From Alphaproteobacteria bacterium (GTDB lineage Bacteria; Pseudomonadota; Alphaproteobacteria; Caulobacterales; Parvularculaceae): a DNA stretch of 38,198 nt. How positions within the stretch are numbered: position 1 is the first letter of the stretch; each line of letters begins with the position of its first letter. This document shows, one piece after another, positions 17,093 to 25,012 of the stretch. The translations under genes were made by a program, and so were the position numbers. The stretch lies in assembly GCA_016125455.1 (NCBI GenBank), contig WGLS01000029.1, positions 1-38,198 of the forward strand, written 5' to 3'. The notes below the pieces were generated by a model. The model was not told the DNA's origin, ran no database searches, and saw only the letters and a program-made list of their open reading frames with translations.

Positions 17093-18088
17093 TTGCGCGA
17101 ACATTCGACATCCATCGTCAAGGAAGCGACCTGTCCTATTCTTGACGTATCTTTTGAAGAAGCGGTCGCGAAATCGAGGCTTTCAGAAGAGGCGAAGCGA
17201 AAAGCCGAACTGAGCGTCACGAGCCATGATTTCGTCGATCTGTGGGACGCCGTTATCGATCTTGCTGGCGTGCGATTTCACCCGCTCTCGCTCGGACGCA
17301 AGATGGCGAACGGTACGTTGGCGCCGATTTTTCTGGCCTGCACCTGCGCACCCAACCTTCGGGTCGGGCTGGAGAGGGTCGCGCGTTACAAGGCCCTATT
17401 CGGACCCGTGGTCATGGTGATCTCAAACGGCAGGAAAGGCCTTAGGCTGGAGATTCGGCAAGAGAGAGATGATATCGATCTACCGGTGTCGCTCGCTGTA
17501 CCGATGAGCGTCTTCGTGGTCGAGAAGGCGCGAAATCACACGGCCCGGCAGATCAATCCGGTATTCGTATCGCTGCCAGCATGCGGATTGGAGGCAGCCG
17601 AAGCGGAAGCCTATTACGGATGCCGTCCGGTAAGATCCGAAACGGTTTCGCTGGAGTTCACGGAAAAGGATGCCAACACCCGCTTCATCTCGGAGAACGA
17701 CGCGCTATGGCAGGACGTTGAACGTGAACTTGAACAACTGCTGCAGGAACAGAATGCAGCGCTGCCGTTTCATGCCCAGGTGGAAGCGGCTATCCGTACA
17801 CAGCTCTATTCCGGCCCAACCCATGTCGAGGCTATCTGTACCGAACTCGGCATCAGCCGGTCGACGTTACAGAGGAGACTGCGGGACGAAGGCTATACAT
17901 TTCACGATATTCTGGACCTCATAAGGTTCGACCTTGCTACACGATATCTGACGAAAAGCGACTTCAGCATGAGCGAAATTTCGAAAATGATCGGGTTCAT
18001 GGATCCGAAATCATTTTTCCGCGCCTTTAAACGGAAATATGGCCACACCCCTGAGGAATACAGGTTGAAGAGTTCGAGATTGAAGTGA
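17093..18088 (+). CDS. AraC-family transcriptional regulator (Arabinose_bd N-terminal domain)
   Basis: 331 residues from a TTG start with GGAG eight bases upstream. The N-terminal half (about 25-215) resembles the OruR/GadR-type Arabinose_bd sensor domain. The C-terminal 95 residues are the double helix-turn-helix: EAICTELGISRSTLQRRLRD is the first HTH, and MSEISKMIGFMDPKSFFRAF the second, followed by the family tail KYGHTPEEYR. It likely controls the divergent 16.0-16.9 kb membrane genes. Its 3' end abuts a truncated gene on the other strand, so it may have arrived by rearrangement. Confidence 0.9.
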   Translation: MREHSTSIVKEATCPILDVSFEEAVAKSRLSEEAKRKAELSVTSHDFVDLWDAVIDLAGVRFHPLSLGRKMANGTLAPIFLACTCAPNLRVGLERVARYKALFGPVVMVISNGRKGLRLEIRQERDDIDLPVSLAVPMSVFVVEKARNHTARQINPVFVSLPACGLEAAEAEAYYGCRPVRSETVSLEFTEKDANTRFISENDALWQDVERELEQLLQEQNAALPFHAQVEAAIRTQLYSGPTHVEAICTELGISRSTLQRRLRDEGYTFHDILDLIRFDLATRYLTKSDFSMSEISKMIGFMDPKSFFRAFKRKYGHTPEEYRLKSSRLK

Positions 18089-18163
18089 ACTGAAAGTTGC
18101 GCGGGACTTCTCGATTGGCGCATTTATGATCGCTGTCGCTGTAACTTCTCCGATTTCAGACAT
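18089..18163 (-). pseudogene. 5' stub of an SRPBCC/START-type protein gene
   Basis: A strong ribosome site (AAAAAGGAGACATCAC) precedes ATG at 18163. The product begins MSEIGEVTATAIINAPIEKS, closely resembling the N-terminus of SRPBCC (polyketide cyclase/START-like) proteins, which read xINAPIEKVWxxF. After about 25 residues the likeness stops exactly where the AraC coding region begins on the other strand; the frame runs on as a shadow to 18011. I infer that the last gene of the minus-strand operon was truncated by a rearrangement. A hairpin on the plus strand here (AGACAT-GTG-ATGTCT, then CCTTTTT, 18158-18179) could incidentally end AraC transcription. Confidence 0.55.
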
Positions 18164-18226
18164 GTGATGTCTCCTTTTTGATGATTAAACAAATCGACCG
18201 TTGCCGAACGATATTTGGGGTTGGCG

Positions 18227-18766
18227 TCAGATGAAAAGAAAGGCGAAGGGAAGAGCCGCGAACAGGCCATAGAGCCCCGCCCGCGCACCCAGTGAGAATG
18301 CTCTCTTGCGCGTGAAAACAAAGACGCAGAGCGCCCCAAGAGCGGCTTCAAAGGTGAGCGCTGCAGGAAGGTTCAGATGATACCAGTCCGTACCAAGAGG
18401 ATAGCTGTCCGCACCAAAAACGAAGTGCCCATAGCCGGCAACCAAGTCGCCCAACCAATGGCCCAATGACAGCGCCATCGCGATCAACGCGAAGAGGCCG
18501 CGACGCGCCACCACGAAAGCAATCAACCCGGCCAGTAACGTCCAGCCGATCTGGGGGACCAGATCGTGACTGAACGTCATCTCGACGGTTGCATTCGAAA
18601 GCGTCGGTCCGTCCGCACCCGTCGGTTCCATGGTCTCAATACCAAGACCGACAAATGTGAACATCGCGATATCGATGAGAAAGGCGCTCACAAACAGAAG
18701 CCACCAGGGCATTTCCGGCGATGCGCGTCTGGCAACCAGGGTTGTTGCAGCGTGGCCCAGGATCAT
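18227..18766 (-). CDS. DUF457/YdjM-like membrane protein (paralogue 1)
   Basis: 179 residues with four or five hydrophobic helices. It opens MILGHAATTLVA and carries a set of conserved polar residues: His5, FLIDIAMF, SHDLVPQIGW, SLGHWLGDLVAGYGHFVFG and AD. The same pattern recurs in the 21773-22477 gene, so the two are distant paralogues. The His/Asp pattern in a membrane context resembles the membrane-bound metal-dependent hydrolase family DUF457/YdjM. No substrate is known. Its ATG overlaps the upstream stop as ATGA. Confidence 0.62.
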   Translation of the reverse strand: MILGHAATTLVARRASPEMPWWLLFVSAFLIDIAMFTFVGLGIETMEPTGADGPTLSNATVEMTFSHDLVPQIGWTLLAGLIAFVVARRGLFALIAMALSLGHWLGDLVAGYGHFVFGADSYPLGTDWYHLNLPAALTFEAALGALCVFVFTRKRAFSLGARAGLYGLFAALPFAFLFI

Positions 18767-19833
18767 CCGGCATGCTCTCCGGCCAGCTGCTGTACCAGTT
18801 CTGCGGTGGTGAGAATGGCGTGCGCATAGGTCGGGCCGTTAATCTCGTGGGCTGCGTGCATTGCTTCTGCCGACATTGCGGCCGTTGCATCACGCACCAG
18901 CGTGACATGGTAGCCAAGTTCGGCTGCATAGCGCGCTGACGTTTCGATGCAGGTGTTGGCAATCAGACCGATGAATATGACATGGGTGATCCCGTGCTGG
19001 CGCAGTTGCACGTCGAGGTCGGTGTTGGCGAAACTCGATGCGCCCCAATGCTCCTTAACCACGATGTCGCCCGGCTCAGGACCAAAGCCCTCGTACCATT
19101 CACCGCCCCAACTGCCCTCTGCAAACAATTGGTACTCATGCGCCGCTGCCTGCGAGGGAGTGAGGTTGGCCCATCCCTGGAAATCCTCGGGACGATGACG
19201 GTGGTGGGGCAGGATGAATATCGGCCACTTGGCGCTCCTTGCCGCTGCAAGCATTTTGGCAAGGTTGGCATGAAGGCCGACCGACTTAGCTACCGCGCTG
19301 AGCGCGGGCCACATCTTGCCGTCTTTCGCGAGGAAGTCATTATAGGGATCAATGAAGAGCAGCGCCGTGCTGCCTGCTGGATAGCTGGCCTCATTCATGC
19401 GTCGTTCCTTTTTGGTTGAATTGAGTGGGGTAGCAAAGTGCTGAATGACGTCCCGTCGAAACAGCAATCTCAGGGCGACCAGTTGCAGGGCCATGAAAAC
19501 GCCAATCCCTGCGTAAACCGTCGTGGGCGAGGCCATTTCCGCGGGCATCGGGCTGACATATTGCGTGATTAGGCCTTGCGAATAATCGAAGGCGCCGACC
19601 GCGTTGTAGAGGACCAACGCGCCCCAGACCCTGATCCCGCGCCGGGTCAGGAAGAGAAAAACCATGACGGGAACCAGAAAGCCGAGGATTGAGTCGCTAA
19701 GCCAGGGACCGAACCAGCCATTCGGGGCGATGCCGCCAAACATTTCAACAGTCGGCAGGAACAGAATCGTTTGTGCTCGGAACAAGGTCGCGCCCATCAA
19801 CAGGGCGATCGTCCATTTCACAGTCTGTGTCAT
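18763..19833 (-). CDS. Fusion of a four-helix membrane domain with an isochorismatase-like cysteine hydrolase
   Basis: 356 residues. Residues 1-135 are a membrane domain with about four helices. From residue 146 (MNEASYPAGSTALLFIDPYN) a complete isochorismatase-fold hydrolase follows, with the Asp (about 162), Lys (about 260, DIVVKEHWGASSF) and nucleophilic Cys (about 295, IANTCIETSARYAAEL) triad and the cis-peptide region before the Cys. The family hydrolyses amides, imides or isochorismate; the substrate here is unknown. A ribosome-site-like AAGGAA sits seven bases before the internal ATG at 19398, so the hydrolase may also be made alone. The fusion may be recent, through loss of an intergenic stop. 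Confidence 0.82.
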   Translation of the reverse strand: MTQTVKWTIALLMGATLFRAQTILFLPTVEMFGGIAPNGWFGPWLSDSILGFLVPVMVFLFLTRRGIRVWGALVLYNAVGAFDYSQGLITQYVSPMPAEMASPTTVYAGIGVFMALQLVALRLLFRRDVIQHFATPLNSTKKERRMNEASYPAGSTALLFIDPYNDFLAKDGKMWPALSAVAKSVGLHANLAKMLAAARSAKWPIFILPHHRHRPEDFQGWANLTPSQAAAHEYQLFAEGSWGGEWYEGFGPEPGDIVVKEHWGASSFANTDLDVQLRQHGITHVIFIGLIANTCIETSARYAAELGYHVTLVRDATAAMSAEAMHAAHEINGPTYAHAILTTAELVQQLAGEHAG

Positions 19834-19876
19834 GGGGTGTCCAGCTTCTTCGTATCTTTGGGCTTTCGTGGTCGCG

Positions 19877-20629
19877 CTACTTCTTATCGAGAGCCGTCGC
19901 CATTCGATCGAAAAGGAATCTCGGAGCCAGACGGCTCATGAGGCGCAGTTGCTTAGATTGCCCGGAGGAGACCTCGAATTTTCCAGCCTTCAGGGCTTTG
20001 ATCAGATCGTTGACCACGTCCTCGGGCGGAGACTTTTTAAAGGCCCCAGCGTTCATCTCGGCCGCCATAGGCGTGTCGGTCACTGGCGGGAGCAGTTCGA
20101 AGAGCTGAATCCCGATCGCCTTGAACTGGTGCCGCAGGCATTGAGCGACGTGGTGGACGAGCGCTTTTGTTCCTGAGTAAACGGGTGTCGGCGCGAACGC
20201 GGCATAGGCGAGGCCAGAACTGACGAACACGACGGCTGCAGCTTTGCTTTTCTGGAGCAACGGCAGGGCGAGATAGGTCAGCGTCACCGGCGCTATTGCG
20301 TTGATCTCGATCTCGGTGCGGATCTTTTCGGCGCCGTCCGGCGCATGCGGCAAGTCATACTGAAACATAACGCCCGCGCAGTTAACGAGAATGTCGAGAC
20401 CGCCAAAATCACGATGAACGGTATCAAGAAGATTTTTGCAGTCCTCGAGTTTCGACACGTCGCAGCAAACCGCGGTAACACCCATGCGAGCCGCCTCGGC
20501 GGCGAGCTTGGTTTCGTCGCGCCCGCAGATGATCACCCTGCAGCCCTCAGCCTTGAATCGTTCGGCGAGCGCGGCCCCGATTCCGGAAGAGCCACCTGTT
20601 ATGAGTACAATCTTGCTCTTGAAATTCAT
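19877..20629 (-). CDS. Short-chain dehydrogenase/reductase (classical SDR)
   Basis: 250 residues starting at MNFKSKIVLITGGSSGIGAA, with the TGxxxGIG cofactor motif (10-17), the CNAG-equivalent VNCAGV, the catalytic Ser in FVSSG and YSGTK (Tyr-x-x-x-Lys). The GR pair after the second strand (ICGRDE) favours NADPH. It resembles DltE-type SDRs; the substrate is unknown. A longer frame from 20716 would add residues that overlap the upstream gene and lack the SDR pattern. It lies 25 bp after the DUF1772-like gene. Confidence 0.86.
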   Translation of the reverse strand: MNFKSKIVLITGGSSGIGAALAERFKAEGCRVIICGRDETKLAAEAARMGVTAVCCDVSKLEDCKNLLDTVHRDFGGLDILVNCAGVMFQYDLPHAPDGAEKIRTEIEINAIAPVTLTYLALPLLQKSKAAAVVFVSSGLAYAAFAPTPVYSGTKALVHHVAQCLRHQFKAIGIQLFELLPPVTDTPMAAEMNAGAFKKSPPEDVVNDLIKALKAGKFEVSSGQSKQLRLMSRLAPRFLFDRMATALDKK

Positions 20630-20654
20630 TGTGCCGCAGCCCGCCAATAATTGT

Positions 20655-21134
20655 TCATGATTTCGAAGACAACCGGGTGACGGCGAGGATCGCGAGGACA
20701 AAGCTCGCCAGCGCAAGCGCGACGCGGATCCAGTGTAGCGCGATCCAAAGCTGGATCGTGCTGACCATTTCTTCGGGTGAGTATTTTCCCATGAACGAAG
20801 CGATCACGACCTGAACGTGATAGCCAACGGTGATCGCGCAGTTCACCAGCCAAAGTCCGAACGCCCACAACCAGAGCCGTCGCACGGCGCTGCCCTTGGG
20901 CGCGGTAAAGCTAGCGATCGCAAGTGACGCGGTCTTGGTCAGCGCGACTGGAATGATGGTGCAGGCGATGGCGATCCAGTATTTCGGGAAGAGCTCAACG
21001 AGCTGCTCCCCCGGCATCGTGGGAACGAGATTTCCAAGCCCCAGGAAAACGGCGCCAAAGGATAGGCCAACCATAGTTCCGCCGCCGGCGAAGAGGCCTG
21101 TTGCAATAACAGCAGTAAAATTCGACCGTTTCAT
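20655..21134 (-). CDS. DUF1772-like four-helix membrane protein
   Basis: 159 residues, four hydrophobic helices, ending WIALHWIRVALALASFVLAI, which resembles the C-terminal helix of the DUF1772 (anthrone-oxygenase-like) family with its W-x-x-x-H-x-x-R pattern. Those proteins are small integral-membrane oxygenase-like proteins of uncertain chemistry. It is part of the minus-strand operon between the cupin and an SDR. Assignment is by pattern only. Confidence 0.55.
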   Translation of the reverse strand: MKRSNFTAVIATGLFAGGGTMVGLSFGAVFLGLGNLVPTMPGEQLVELFPKYWIAIACTIIPVALTKTASLAIASFTAPKGSAVRRLWLWAFGLWLVNCAITVGYHVQVVIASFMGKYSPEEMVSTIQLWIALHWIRVALALASFVLAILAVTRLSSKS

Positions 21135-21187
21135 TGGGCGGTGCGCCTAAACGTCAAACGATCCTCGAAAACATCCATGAACGTAGG

Positions 21188-21670
21188 CTATTCCTCCGGC
21201 AGGAAGGTTGCGTCAGCGCTGACGGGAAAATAGACGTAGATCACGCAGGTCTCTGGCCCGAGACAAGCGTCGTAATGTGGTGCGCCCCCGCCCTGAAAAA
21301 ATGTAGATCCGCCCGTCATCACGGGCCCCTGGTCAGGCTCGCCGTCTTCCCAATGCTGATAGTTTCCGGAGATCACGACCGCGTAGTAGTCATTTGAATG
21401 AATGTGTTTGGGGAATGACACACCCGCGTCCAGGCGCGCCACCTGCGCGGTGGGGACGTTCTTATCGATGCCTCCATAGATGTAGTGAAGCTCTGCGCCC
21501 GGGATGAACGGTGTGAACGCGGTATCTTCAATTGGCGTGCGCACAAGGCTCGCCTCAGGAGGGGCGATCGCGGAGGCGGCCATGTGCGGCTTGTGGGCGC
21601 AAGCGGCGAACGCAAGACTGGTCGACGCCAATGCCAGGAATGGGAGGAAGGATTTCCGGGCTGCGTTCAT
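21188..21670 (-). CDS. Exported cupin-domain protein, possible lipoprotein
   Basis: 160 residues. The signal sequence is ARKSFLPFLALASTSLAFAAC, with a Cys at about 24 that could be a lipidation site (the -3 residue is Phe, so the lipobox is imperfect). The cupin domain (about 60-155) shows FPKHIHSNDYYAVVISGNYQ, giving two metal-binding His and the Tyr/Gly turn, and a second half GGSTFFQGGGAPHYDACLGP with another His. It probably binds a metal in the periplasm; the reaction is unknown. It is flanked by membrane-protein genes of the same operon. Confidence 0.78.
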   Translation of the reverse strand: MNAARKSFLPFLALASTSLAFAACAHKPHMAASAIAPPEASLVRTPIEDTAFTPFIPGAELHYIYGGIDKNVPTAQVARLDAGVSFPKHIHSNDYYAVVISGNYQHWEDGEPDQGPVMTGGSTFFQGGGAPHYDACLGPETCVIYVYFPVSADATFLPEE

Positions 21671-21772
21671 GGCTGTACTCCTAGGTCTTACGCCTTTGTG
21701 TCCGGCAACATTATCGGGCCGAATGAAGCATGCCGTCGCGTTGCCAATTCAGTCATCTGGTGGCCATATCGG

Positions 21773-22477
21773 TCAGGCAACTGACGATGCAGGGGTTGTT
21801 TTTCGAACGAAATAGAAGAGGAAGAAGAGCATGCCCCAGTAGACGACCATCAAATTGGGGATGGTCGCGAGAAAGACCGAGTTGATCTCAGGCAGGCCCA
21901 GGCGTTCGCCCCAGGACATCGTTGCAGCGCTGAGCATGAAGACGATGTTGAAAACGAAGAGGCCGATTATAGCCGCCATGTTGCCAGGTTTTCTCAGAAT
22001 GCCTCGGCGACGTTCGGTCCTGAAAAAGATAAACAGCAGTATGGTCGTGAACACGGCTTCGTAGGCGACGGCCAAAAGCGGGACAGTTTTGTACGCAGCG
22101 TATCCCACAGACGGCGTGTCTGGTCCAAACACGTGATGCGGATATCCCCCACCATAATCGGCGAGATTGTGGAGCAGAAAGAGAAAGGCAGCGATCAATC
22201 CGACCTTGTGGCTCTTAAAACCCAAGCGGCCGATGCCAAAAAGAAGGATCATCCAGCCAAATGTTGGAATGAGGTCATGATCGTACCTCATATCCGGGCT
22301 TAGATTCTTCAGGGTCATTTCCAGGATATTTGTCGGCGTCGTCTCCTCAAAACCGATGAGCGTGAAGACGTGCCAGAGAAGATCGGGCAACATGCTGGCG
22401 ACCAGAAGGAAAAAGAGTGTCTTCTTGCTCGTATGCTGATCAGCGACAAGCGCTGTTGCGTAGTGACCTGCTAGCAT
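21773..22477 (-). CDS. DUF457/YdjM-like membrane protein (paralogue 2)
   Basis: 234 residues with about six hydrophobic helices. It opens MLAGHYATALVADQH and shares with the 18227-18766 product the order of GH-x-x-AT, a Pro-Asp helix, DHDLIPTFGW, LLHNLADYGGGYPHHVFGPD and a final helix. The extra C-terminal 60 residues (two helices) are missing from the shorter paralogue. The conserved His/Asp set suggests a membrane metal site. The function is unknown. Gaps of 102 bp after it and 53 bp before it are the largest in the operon. Confidence 0.65.
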   Translation of the reverse strand: MLAGHYATALVADQHTSKKTLFFLLVASMLPDLLWHVFTLIGFEETTPTNILEMTLKNLSPDMRYDHDLIPTFGWMILLFGIGRLGFKSHKVGLIAAFLFLLHNLADYGGGYPHHVFGPDTPSVGYAAYKTVPLLAVAYEAVFTTILLFIFFRTERRRGILRKPGNMAAIIGLFVFNIVFMLSAATMSWGERLGLPEINSVFLATIPNLMVVYWGMLFFLFYFVRKTTPASSVA

Positions 22478-22530
22478 CTTAAAAATCCCTGTACCGACGA
22501 ATCTAGCTCAACTGGACGCTACGGTTCTTA

Positions 22531-23682
22531 CTAGCTCTTGTTGGGAGAAAGGCTTACGGCGACGCCGAGGCAGATCAATGCGACCAGCGCGCCTGCGGCG
22601 CCAATCCAGCCAATGCCGGACACAGCAGTGACCGACCCGCCCAGCGTGGCACCAAGGCCCTGGCCGAAATAGACCATCGAGCTGTTGAGTGCGAAGGCGA
22701 TTGTGGCGGCGGGACCGGCCGATTTTGCAAGTTCCGACTGGATGACCGGGTTGGACGCGAAGAGCGCGCCAGAGCCGAGCGCCATTACCAAAATGATCAA
22801 CGGCACGGCAAGCGCGCCGGTGTCTACCAGCATGCCGAATGAGAAGAGCGCCTGCGTGGCAAGAGTGATCAACATCAGCACCGAAAGGGAGGCACGAAGC
22901 GGCAAGCGTGCAAGCATCGCCCCGGCTGGCAGTCCGAGCAGGCTGCCGACGCCGGTCGCTATCTGAATCGCGCCGATCGCTGCGCCGGCGAGGCCCGTGA
23001 AGTCGGTGATGACCGGCCCGATGAAGCTCACAGTCGTGAAGGTCGCGGAAAATCCGATCAGGGTTATGAGCAACAGGCGGACATTGTTGCCGCGAAGCGC
23101 AGACTTGAAGTTCGCTCCAGCAATTGTGGGTGCCTGCACGCCTGCCGGAGCGCCGAGCGCAATTACGCCCAGAGCGACGATCGAGATCGCCCCTGCAAAC
23201 CAGAAGGCGGCTCGCCAGCCATATGCATCACCCAGCAATGTGGCGACGGGCATGCCGATGAGGAATGCGAGCGTATAACCCGCGAACACTGTCGCAATGG
23301 CCGCCGGGCGCTGGGCTTCCGACGCCATGTTGACGCCTATTGTGGCGGCGAGGGGCAGCGTCAGCGCCGCAAAGACTCCGCCAGCTATTCGAACGCCGGC
23401 GATCGCAGCAAAGTTGGGGGCGAGGGCCGAAGCGATGTTCATCGCAATGAGGATAACGATCACGAACAGGAGCAGCCGCTTGCGATCCCGGCCCGCAAGC
23501 ACCCTGGCGAGGATGGGTCCGCCAATCCCGCAGGCGACAGCAAACACCGTTTGTAGCTGTCCGGCCAGCGGCACGCCAATACCCAGTCCCTCGGCCATCG
23601 GATCAATCAGGCCGACAAAAGCAAACCCGCTCGTGCCGAAGGCGAAAGGCGCGAAGACAAGGCTGATAAGACGGAGGTTCAT
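22531..23682 (-). CDS. MFS transporter (DHA1-like drug/solute exporter)
   Basis: 383 residues with twelve hydrophobic segments. The loop 2-3 motif is GGPILARVLAGRDRKRLLLF, and GYTLAFLIGMPVATLLGDAYGWRAAFWFAG is the motif-C region of proton-driven antiporters of the DHA1 type. It exports an unknown solute, plausibly the substrate or product of the neighbouring hydrolase and SDRs. Its ATG overlaps the stop of the dehalogenase-like gene as ATGA, so the two are translationally coupled. Confidence 0.87.
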   Translation of the reverse strand: MNLRLISLVFAPFAFGTSGFAFVGLIDPMAEGLGIGVPLAGQLQTVFAVACGIGGPILARVLAGRDRKRLLLFVIVILIAMNIASALAPNFAAIAGVRIAGGVFAALTLPLAATIGVNMASEAQRPAAIATVFAGYTLAFLIGMPVATLLGDAYGWRAAFWFAGAISIVALGVIALGAPAGVQAPTIAGANFKSALRGNNVRLLLITLIGFSATFTTVSFIGPVITDFTGLAGAAIGAIQIATGVGSLLGLPAGAMLARLPLRASLSVLMLITLATQALFSFGMLVDTGALAVPLIILVMALGSGALFASNPVIQSELAKSAGPAATIAFALNSSMVYFGQGLGATLGGSVTAVSGIGWIGAAGALVALICLGVAVSLSPNKS

Positions 23683-24617
23683 CGGCGGTTCTCCGGCATT
23701 GATGTGAGCCGGTTGATGAAGTCCATCAGTTCCGGGATGACGATGTCGTGCGCATCTTCCTGAATGAAGTGGCCGGACTGCTCGACCCGCCTAACGTCTG
23801 CGTGCGGGAAAAACCTAATCCACATGTTTTCAAGCGTTTCTAGCGAGAAGGCGACATCCTTCATCGGCCAGACGATCTTGACGGGCTTTTCGGCGAAATT
23901 CGCCGTAAGCTTTGCGCCTTCAATGGCGACAAAGTCACTGATTGGCCCTTTGGGTCCGGACGGGATCTGACGCGGAAAGGCGAGAATACCGGTCCTGGAC
24001 GACCAGGTCGGGTGCGGCGCGAGATAGGCGGTCTTGTCGGTCTCGCTGAGACAGCCCGGGTCGTTTAGTCCCGCCTGGAACAGGAAACGCCTGACGAAGG
24101 CATGCGCGCCTTTGACTAGCAATTCTCCAACAATGGGGGTTCGGAAGGCATGCAGGACAAGTGGAAGCGGCACCTTCGAGGTCGGGCGCTGGAAGAAGGT
24201 GTTCAAAATGAATAGTCCCGCGACACGTTCGGCATGACGTGCTGCCCAGGTCAGACCAATCGGTCCGCCCCAGTCCTGCATGACGACCACCGCATCATTG
24301 AGATCGAGCGACTCCAGAAGCGCTTCGCACCGGTCGGCATGGGATGGGATGGAGTATGCAGATTTGCGCGTCGGCTTGTCGGAGCGGCCAAAACCGAGAT
24401 GGTCCATGACGATTGCGCGGAAGCCTTGCGCGGTCACTGCCTTGATGAACCGGCGATAGAGGTAACCCCAGGTCGGGTTACCATGCACCATGACGATGGG
24501 AACGCCATCACGTGGGCCTTCGTCGATATAGTGGATCCGGCCCTCGGCCGTGTCGAACCGCTTGGGTGCGAAGGGCCATGCGCCATCGAATGTCCAGTCG
24601 GTTTTTGCCCGGCTCAA
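23679..24617 (-). CDS. Alpha/beta hydrolase of the haloalkane dehalogenase family
   Basis: 312 residues if started at TTG 24617, which overlaps the upstream stop as TTGA and gives the familiar N-terminus SRAKTDWTFDGAWPFAPKRF. Visible elements are the oxyanion segment HGNPTWGYLY (His45-Trp50), the nucleophile Asp115 in MQDWGGPIGLTWA, an acid Asp254 in WPMKDVAF and His283 in EQSGHFIQED. Asn47 next to the oxyanion hole and Trp116 after the nucleophile are the halide-holding pair of haloalkane dehalogenases, which turn haloalkanes into alcohols and halide. The late Asp acid argues for subfamily III. An epoxide hydrolase is the alternative, but the usual tyrosine pair is not obvious. The earlier ATG at 24698 would overlap the upstream gene by 85 bp. 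Confidence 0.78.
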   Translation of the reverse strand: MSRAKTDWTFDGAWPFAPKRFDTAEGRIHYIDEGPRDGVPIVMVHGNPTWGYLYRRFIKAVTAQGFRAIVMDHLGFGRSDKPTRKSAYSIPSHADRCEALLESLDLNDAVVVMQDWGGPIGLTWAARHAERVAGLFILNTFFQRPTSKVPLPLVLHAFRTPIVGELLVKGAHAFVRRFLFQAGLNDPGCLSETDKTAYLAPHPTWSSRTGILAFPRQIPSGPKGPISDFVAIEGAKLTANFAEKPVKIVWPMKDVAFSLETLENMWIRFFPHADVRRVEQSGHFIQEDAHDIVIPELMDFINRLTSMPENRR

Positions 24618-25009
24618 GCTGGCAACGTTTCGAGCAGCAGCCCGATGCCGCCAAGAATGGCAATGAGTGTCCATGGGTAAGGCGCGGGGGTTCGCCAAAG
24701 GGCGCGATTGTCAAACAGGGCGAGCGAAATGCCGAGCGCGGCAAATCCAACACTCATAGCCGTCGCGACGGCTGCGAAGGCAAGCCCACCTGGCTGCCAA
24801 ATTGCGAGCAGAAAGAGCGCAATCATCGCCAGAACGGCAACAGAGCCGACATGCCAGGAAAAGTGGTGCAGCCAGACGATGCCGTCCGGAAGCTTGGACG
24901 ACTTGAGCGGGCCACGCACCTTTGCCGAGCCAAAGATTTCATGGGCAAGAACGCCGAGGCATGCGAGGACAGCGGACGTCAGAAACAGCAAGTCGGAAAC
25001 CTCGACCAC
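24614..25009 (-). CDS. Four-helix membrane protein, unknown function
   Basis: 131 residues from a GTG start three bases after the SDR stop. The helices are LLFLTSAVLACLGVLAHEIF, the HHFSWHVGSVAVLAMIALFLLAIW region, FAAVATAMSVGFAALGISLA and WTLIAILGGIGLLLETL. Three His residues lie at the membrane boundary (AHEIF, WLHHFSWHVG). I recognise no family. The tight packing between the SDR and the dehalogenase-like gene implies a role in the same pathway. Confidence 0.65.
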   Translation of the reverse strand: MVEVSDLLFLTSAVLACLGVLAHEIFGSAKVRGPLKSSKLPDGIVWLHHFSWHVGSVAVLAMIALFLLAIWQPGGLAFAAVATAMSVGFAALGISLALFDNRALWRTPAPYPWTLIAILGGIGLLLETLPA

Positions 25010-25012
25010 GGC

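Noticed and set aside
18158-18179. Rho-independent terminator of the AraC gene
   Set aside because: The hairpin and T-run are the complement of a strong ribosome site and start codon of the SRPBCC stub, so the shape may be coincidental; mentioned there only.
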